Assembly: GCA_049585795.1 (NCBI GenBank)
Contig: JBAVAQ010000067.1
Span: forward strand, 122,826-186,825
Origin: JABDBE01 sp049585795
GTDB taxonomy: Bacteria > Acidobacteriota > Terriglobia > Terriglobales > Acidobacteriaceae
Length of the DNA: 64,000 nucleotides
Direction of reading: 5' to 3'
A program made the position numbers and the translations under genes. The notes below the pieces were generated by a model. That model saw only the letters and a program-made list of their open reading frames with translations, searched no databases and was not told the origin of the DNA. Shown one piece after another: positions 34,010 to 41,700 of this stretch (positions are counted from its first letter, which is position 1; each line of letters starts with the position of its first letter).

Positions 34010-35686
34010 ATGATTACGAGTAAAACACTGAAGCTGAGTTTGAAATCCCTGCGGGAGTTCGCCAAGAAACGCCTGCCTGACCAGGAACTGATCGATCTGG
34101 ACGCCCGTGACGAGTGCCCACTGGAAATCGTGCGGCACATGTGCAGCCCCGACAAGTTGGGCATTCAACTCCTGTTCATCCCGGAAGAATTCGGCGGCAT
34201 GGGCGGCGGCACCTTCGACGTGTATTGCGTGTGCGAAGAGATGGCCCGCATTGATCTGGGCGTCGCCACGGCCGTGCTGGCAACATTCTTAGGCAGTGAT
34301 CCGATTACGGTCGGCGCAACTCCAGAGCAGAAGAAAATTTGGCTGACGCGCATCGCGGAAGAAGGATTGCTGTTCGCTTATGGCGCGACCGAGCCGGAGG
34401 CTGGCAGCGATCTCGGCGCGCTTCGCACGACGGCGGAGCGGGTCACGGAGAACGGCAATGTTATTGGTTACAAAATTACCGGCAACAAACAATGGATCAG
34501 CAACGGCGGAATCGCGGGTGCGTATACGGTGTTGGCCAATACGACTGGAGGGCCAACCTGGTTCATCGTGGAACAAGGCGCAAAGGGCTTCACTCACGAC
34601 AAGCCCGAAGACAAGCATGGCATTCGCCTCAGCAACACTGCAGCGCTCGCTTTCGACAACGTCTTCGTCGATGTTGACCGTCTGATCGGCGGCGTCGAAG
34701 GCCAGGGATTGAATCAGGCCCAGGCCGTCTTTGGTTATACGCGCTTGATGGTGGCCGCGTTTGGCCTTGGAGCTGGCTGGTCCGCGCTCGATCGCGCAAT
34801 TCCCTATTCCACAAAACGCATTCAAGCCGGAGCGCCGCTGTCAGAGAAGCAGGGATATACCCACAAACTGATTGTGCCCAATGTGGCTCGGCTGGAAGCG
34901 GCGCGCTCGTATATCGAAGAAACCGCGGAGCGCATCGATGCCGGCGAAGGCAGCTTGAACACCGAAGGCGCGATCGCGAAATACATGGCGACCGAGGCCG
35001 GCAATCTGGCTGCTGATGCCAGCATTCAGGCCCTCGGCGGATACGGTTACACGCACGAGTACATGGTGGAGAAAATCAAGCGCGACGTGCGCATCACCAC
35101 CATTTATGAAGGCACCTCCGAGATTATGGAGATGACCATCAGCCGCGATCGCTGGCAGTCTCACCTCAAAACCCGCGGGCAGCACTATCACGAGCAGGCC
35201 AAGAAGTTCGAAGCGTTGCATGACCGCCATACCGACGTAGGTGCTGATATTGCGGCGCTGACTTTGCATGCATTGGCTGAGGTGATGGAGAAGGCACGGG
35301 TTGCACGCCTGACCCGGTATCAACACATTCTTCTACGGCTGGGCGAGTTGATCGCTTATGCCGAGTGCGCGGGCAGTCTGGCTCGTCGTGCTTCGTTGAT
35401 GGCGGAAAACAAGCTGAACGAAAAGGGGAACCGCCGCTTTGACGCTGCAGCGCTGGCGGCGATCAGCCGAGTGTTTGCCCGCGAAGCCGCGCTCAAAGTG
35501 GCTGAAGAAGGTTTGCGCTGGGTCATCGGAGCCGGAGGCGTAAGCGACGCCGAAATCCCAGTTTTTGAAGCAAGTCTGGGATTGCTTGCTATTCACCGCG
35601 CGCAGGCGGGACTGATTTCGGACATGGACCACGTAGCAGACGTACTGTACGGCCGCGCAGCCAAGCGCCTGGAAGCGGCCGCGTAG
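34010..35686 (+). CDS. Acyl-CoA dehydrogenase
   Basis: A 558-residue enzyme of the ACAD family. Motifs are FAYGATEPEAGSDL, KQWISNGGIAGAYTVL, ALGGYGYTHEYMVEK and IYEGTSEIMEMTIS, where the Glu is the likely catalytic base, and a C-terminal extension of about 150 residues. It differs clearly from the dehydrogenase at 22.9 kb. It lies between etfA and the megasynthase gene (33 bases), so it may oxidise or desaturate the product of that synthase. Confidence 0.88.
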   Translation: MITSKTLKLSLKSLREFAKKRLPDQELIDLDARDECPLEIVRHMCSPDKLGIQLLFIPEEFGGMGGGTFDVYCVCEEMARIDLGVATAVLATFLGSDPITVGATPEQKKIWLTRIAEEGLLFAYGATEPEAGSDLGALRTTAERVTENGNVIGYKITGNKQWISNGGIAGAYTVLANTTGGPTWFIVEQGAKGFTHDKPEDKHGIRLSNTAALAFDNVFVDVDRLIGGVEGQGLNQAQAVFGYTRLMVAAFGLGAGWSALDRAIPYSTKRIQAGAPLSEKQGYTHKLIVPNVARLEAARSYIEETAERIDAGEGSLNTEGAIAKYMATEAGNLAADASIQALGGYGYTHEYMVEKIKRDVRITTIYEGTSEIMEMTISRDRWQSHLKTRGQHYHEQAKKFEALHDRHTDVGADIAALTLHALAEVMEKARVARLTRYQHILLRLGELIAYAECAGSLARRASLMAENKLNEKGNRRFDAAALAAISRVFAREAALKVAEEGLRWVIGAGGVSDAEIPVFEASLGLLAIHRAQAGLISDMDHVADVLYGRAAKRLEAAA

Positions 35687-35719
35687 CTTTTATAGGTCGA
35701 CATTCATAGGAGTCTCGTC

Positions 35720-38700
35720 ATGGAAGATACTTCATACCGGGCCATAGCAATCGTGGGAGCAGGAGCCATTATGCCTGACGCCGCGAACGTTCCAGCGTTC
35801 TGGGAAAACGTGAAAAACGGTCGCTACAGCATCACCGAAGTTGACCGTGACCGCTGGGATCCCGCGCTCTACTTCGATTCCGACCATGCCGCACCAGACA
35901 AGACTTATTCGACCATCGGCGGTTGGGTTCGCGACTATGTGTGGGATCCAATGAAGTGGCGTCTGGGTGTCCCGCCACGCGTCATCGCTGCCATGGATGA
36001 AGCGCAAAAATGGGCGATCGCCTGCACCCGTGAAGCGTTGGAGGACTACGGGTTTCCCAACCGGCCGCTGAACCTCGATCGCACCGCGGTAATCCTCGGC
36101 AATGCCATGGCGGGAGAAAAGCATTATTTCACCGCGTTGCGTCTGTACTTTCCGGAATACGCTCATGAACTGGCGGAGAGTGCCAGCTTCGCTGGTCTGC
36201 CGGAGACGCTACGGCGCGACATCACTCGGGAACTGCACGACCGGATGGCCAACCGCATCCAGGACGTCACGGAAGATACTATGCCCGGCGAATTGGCCAA
36301 CTGCATTGCCGGCCGCATCGCGAACATTTTCAACTTCCACGGACCCAACTACGTTGTGGACGCGGCGTGCGCCTCGGCGATGGCGGCGATCAGTGCGGCG
36401 GCCGAGGGTTTGGTGGCGAACGATTTCGACCTCGCAGTCACCGGCGGCATTGACCGCAACATGGGGGTCTCGAGCTACATCAAGTTCTGCAAAATCGGTG
36501 CGCTCTCGGCGACCGGCACGCGTCCCTATGCGGAGGGAGCTGACGGCTTCGTCATGGGCGAGGGCACCGCAATCTTTTTGCTCAAGCGTTTGGCTGATGC
36601 GGAGCGAGACGGAGACAAGATCTATGCCGTGCTGCGTGGCATAGCTGGATCGAGCGACGGCAAGGGAAAAGGCATCACCGCGCCGAACCCGATTGGCCAA
36701 AAACTGGCTATCGAGCGCGCTTGGCGAAATGCCGGACTATCGCCGGCTAGCGTGACCATGATCGAAGGCCATGGCACATCCACTAGCGTGGGCGACGTCG
36801 TCGAAGTGCAAAGCATGATCGATGTGCTCGGGAGTTCCAATCTTCCTCCCGATTCCGTCGCGCTGGGTTCGGTCAAATCAAACATAGGTCACCTCAAAGG
36901 AGCAGCCGGCGCCGCTGGACTGCTGAAAGCCGCGCTGGCGCTTCGCGACAAGGTCCTGCCGCCGAGCGTGCACTGTGAACATCGCAATCCGAATATTGAT
37001 TTTGCCCATTCTCCGCTTTACGTCAACACCGAGCTGAAAGCATGGGCCCTGCCAGCCGACGGCGTGCGCCGGGCAGGATTGAGCGCTTTTGGTTTTGGCG
37101 GTACGAATTTCCACGCCGTGCTCGAAGAATATATTCCCCACCGGCTGAATGGGAATAGCAAGCGCACGGTGGCAGAGAGTGAAATACCGTCGAACGGGAA
37201 AGAGTCAGTTATGAATGCCCAAGATGTTTCGCACACCGGTGGTTCTTCTTATAAGGCTCCATTACGCGGAGCGCTGCTAATCGGCGCCGCTTCGGAGGCA
37301 GCGCTCATCGAGCGTTTGCGGGTCGTAGAGAAAGACGCTAAAGCTGGCAAGGCACCCTCGCCATCCGCCCCTGCTGAATCCGATCTGCGCGCGCCCGAAC
37401 GCGTGGCCATCGACTACTTTGATGCCGCCGAACTGGCGAATAAAGCGGGCAGTGCACTCAAAGCGCTGGCGGCCAATCAACCTGCAATATGGAAGGCCCT
37501 GCGCGCCCAGGGCATCTTCCGTGGTCGCGGCCCCGCGCCAAAAGCGGCCTTCCTGTACACCGGCCAAGGCTCGCAATACGCGAACATGCTCAAGTTGCTC
37601 CACGACACAGAGCCAATTGTGGCAGGAACTTTTGCCGAAGCCGATCGCATCATGGCGCCCTTGCTCGGCAAGCCGCTGACCGAATACATCTTCGTTGACC
37701 ACGCGGATGCCGACGCGATTGCCAAGGCAGAAGGGGATTTACGCCAAACCGAGATCACTCAGCCTGCTGTGCTCGCCATCGACCTCGCGCTGACCCGGCT
37801 CCTGGCTGCTTACGGCATCGAGCCTGACTTCACCATGGGACACAGCCTGGGCGAATACGGAGCGCTGGTCGCAGCGGGTGGCCTACCCTTTACGGACTCG
37901 CTTGAAGCAGTCAGCGCCCGCGGGCGCGGAATGACCCAGGTCGCGATGGATGACAACGGACGGATGGCTGCAGTGTTTGCTCCGCTGGAAGAAATCGAAC
38001 GCATCTTAAAGACAATTGACGGCTATGTCGTGATCGCCAACGTCAATAGCAGCCGCCAGGGAGTGATCGGCGGCGCGAGCAAGGCGGTCGAACAGGCAAT
38101 GGAAGCCTTCCAGAAAGCTGGTTATGACGTGGCCGCGTTACCTGTCAGCCATGCCTTCCACACAAAGATTGTCGCCGGAGCCAGCGAGCCCTTGCGGCGA
38201 GTTCTGGAGCGGTTGCACTTGCAATCGCCCCATTTGCCGATCGTCGCCAACACTAACGGCGAGTTTTATCCCACAGGGCCTGACGCCGTGCCGAAGATGC
38301 TCGACATTCTTACCCAGCAGGTCGCTTCTCCCGTGCAATTTATCAAAGGCTTGCGCACGCTCTACGACGCCGGCGCTCGCGTGTTTGTTGAAGTTGGACC
38401 AAAGAAGGCGTTGCAGGGATTTGCCGAGGATGTCCTTGGTGGTAACAGCGATGTGATTTCGCTGTTTACCAATCATCCAAAAGTCGGCGATATCGTCGCC
38501 TTCAACCAGGCGCTGTGCGGGCTTTATGCAGCGGGCCTGGGCCACGGAGTCGCGGAAGCAGCAAGCGAGTCCGCGATAACTGTTCCATCGCTGGCAGAAG
38601 TTTCCAAATCGTTCGTTGTGCCAACGCCCTCGCCAGTGGCCTCGAGCGGGCTAGGCTCTTCCGCGGCCGCCGCCCCCTCGAACGGCGATGGCTACAACGA

Positions 38701-41700
38701 ACTCGGCCGCTTCTTCGCCGATGTTCTCGATCGCGGCTACAAAATCTATCGCGGCAAGAACGGGCGCTCCAACTCTAATCCGGTTGTTATCACCGGCGCC
38801 GCTCTGGGCCTGCCCGGCACCGAACGAGTTTTCGACGAGGCCAACATCGGCCGTATCCTGCAAGGCGAGCAGTTCATCAATCTGATCCCCGCGCCTTTTC
38901 GGCAAGCCATGCTCGACAAACACATCACGCGGCTGGTCAAGAGCGAAGGTGGAGAACCCAGGTTTGAGACCATCAGCGACGTTGCCGATGTGATCAAGCT
39001 GGCAGGACGAGCAGGCGCTTTCGATTTGGAAAAAGAATTCGGAATTTCTTCCGAACGCGTCGGAGCCTTCGACATCGTTACGCAATTAGCCATCGCGGCG
39101 GGAATCGACGCATTGCGCGATGCCGGTATTCCGCTGGTTATGCGCTATAAAACCACGACGAAAGGCACGAAGTTACCGGAGCGTTGGGGATTGCCCGACG
39201 CATTACGTGACGATACCGGTGTGATCTTCGCTTCGGCCTTCCCAGGATACGACGCACTCACCGATGAGATGGAGCGCTACTACGGAGACCACGAGCGCCG
39301 AGAGAAATTAGCTACGCTCGAGAGCCTGCTCGCACACGCGGCTGAAGGGAACGGCCATTCCACGCTGATCCAAGAACTCAAGCGGCGTGCCGACGAAGTG
39401 CGCGCCGCCATCGACAAAGAACCTTACGTCTTTAACCGGCGCTTCTTGCTCCGAGTGTTATCCATGGGACATTCGCAGTTCGCGGAGTTCATCGGCGCCC
39501 GCGGTCCGAATACCCAAATTAACTCCGCCTGCGCGAGCACCACGCAGGGCGTGTCCCTGGCTCAGGACTGGATTCACGCCGGCCGATGCAATCGAGTGAT
39601 CGTTATCTCGGCCGACGACGTCACCTCCGATCATTTGATTGATTGGATGGGCGCTGGCTTCCTGGCTAGTGGAGCAGCAGCGACGGACGAAGTAGTCGCG
39701 GATGCAGCCATTCCCTTCGACCGCCGGCGGCACGGTTTGATTATCGGCATGGGCGCCGCGGCTTTAGTGGTCGAGAGCGCCAGCGCGGCGCGGGAACGGG
39801 GGATTCAACCCATCTGCGAGGTGTTGTCCACCGTCACCGGCAACAGCGCATTCCACGGCACTCGGCTTGATGTCCAGCACATCGGCCAAGTCATGGAGGC
39901 CCTGGTAACCAAAGCCGAAGTGGAGAGCGGGGTTTCGCGCGAGCAGATCGCACCGCAGACAGTTTTCGTCTCTCATGAAACTTACACACCGGCGCGTGGC
40001 GGCAGCGCCTCCGCCGAAATCAACGCGCTCCGTCGCGTTTTCGGCGAGGACGCGGATCGCATTGTGATTGCCAACACCAAAGGTTTCACCGGTCACGCAA
40101 TGGGCACGGGCATTGAAGATGTCGTAGCGGTCAAAGCGCTGGAAACAGGCTGCGTGCCGCCAGTCGCCAACTTCAAGGAAGTTGATCCCGAGCTCGGACA
40201 GTTGAACCTATCGAAGGGTGGTTCTTATCCCGTCGAGTACGCCATTCACCTAGGCGCAGGTTTTGGTTCGCAAATCAGCATGATGCTGCTGCACTGGGTA
40301 AAAACAAAAGACGGAATTCGTCGCGGCCCGAACGCTCTGGGTTATGCCTACCGTATCGCCGATGAGAGTGCCTGGAGCGCTTGGCTCACTCGGATCGCGG
40401 GCCATCCCGCTGCCGGCTTGGAAACGGTTCACAGGACGCTTCGCGTGCGGGATCACGCGTCCACAGCGAGGGCGCCCGAAGTTGCTGAGGCGTCCCGCCC
40501 GATTCCCGCGCCAACGCCCAGCGTTCAAGCGCCTCCGGTCCCTCCAGCCGTAAACCTGAAGCCAGAGCCAAAGCTGGTATTGACCAAGGAGACCACGCCC
40601 AAAGCCGAGGTTCCGGTTGCGATCGTGACTCCTGCGACGCCGCCAATACCAGCCGCGAAAGCCGATACGGTGAAGGAGACAGTATTGGCCCTGGTTGCCG
40701 AGAAAACTGGATACCCAGTCGACATGCTCGACCTGGATCTCGATCTCGAGGCGGATCTCGGCGTCGACACGGTTAAGCAGGCCGAGGTCTTTGCCTCAAT
40801 CCGCGAAACTTACAACATTCCCCGCGACGAGAACCGCAAGTTGCGCGATTACCCAACCTTGGCACATGTGATCCGCTTCGTGTACGAGAAGCGGCCAGAT
40901 TTGGCCGTAACCTCGACGGAAACAAAGGAAGAGGCGAAATCCGCAACGGCAGGAACCGCTGTCGTGGCGGAGGAACCGGCGCTCGCTGCGACATCGGCAC
41001 AAGCGACCGTTGACGAATCTGTTAAAGAACGTGTTCTCGCCCTAGTGGTAGAGAAAACCGGCTATCCAAGAGACATGCTGGACCTGGATCTCGACCTGGA
41101 AGCTGACCTCGGCGTCGATACGGTGAAGCAGGCAGAAATGTTCGCGGCCATCCGCGAGATCTACAACATTCCACGTGATGAAAACCGAAAGCTGCGTGAC
41201 TATCCCACACTCGCGCACGTCATCCGCTTCGTATTTGAGAAGCGCCCTGACTTGGCAAAGCCGGCGACGTCGGCTGAGGTTCTTGCCGTCTCAGCAGCAG
41301 GCGAAGAAATCAAGCTCGCCACTGAACCGACGCCCTCGGCCTTCGCTGCAAAAGCCGGCGCGGGTGATTCCGTAAAAGATCGCGTGCTCGCGCTAGTGGT
41401 GGAAAAGACGGGCTACCCGAAAGATATGCTGGACCTGGATCTGGATCTCGAGGCCGATCTTGGCGTCGACACCGTGAAACAGGCAGAAATGTTCGCAGCC
41501 ATCCGCGAGATCTACAACATCCCGCGCGATGAAAACCGCAAGCTGCGCGACTATCCAACGCTCGCGCACGTGATCCGCTTTGTATTTGAGAAGCGCCCCG
41601 ATCTGGCCGGAGCGCCGGCGATTGCGTCTACTCCGATCGCTGAGCCAGCGGCGCCCTCGCCGGAGCCTGTCTTCTCCGCAGCGTCGACGGACGATGCGAT

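Noticed and set aside
38700..40320. KS2 as an inactive chain-length factor
   Set aside because: Cys1271, His1419 and His1459 are all present in the expected motifs.
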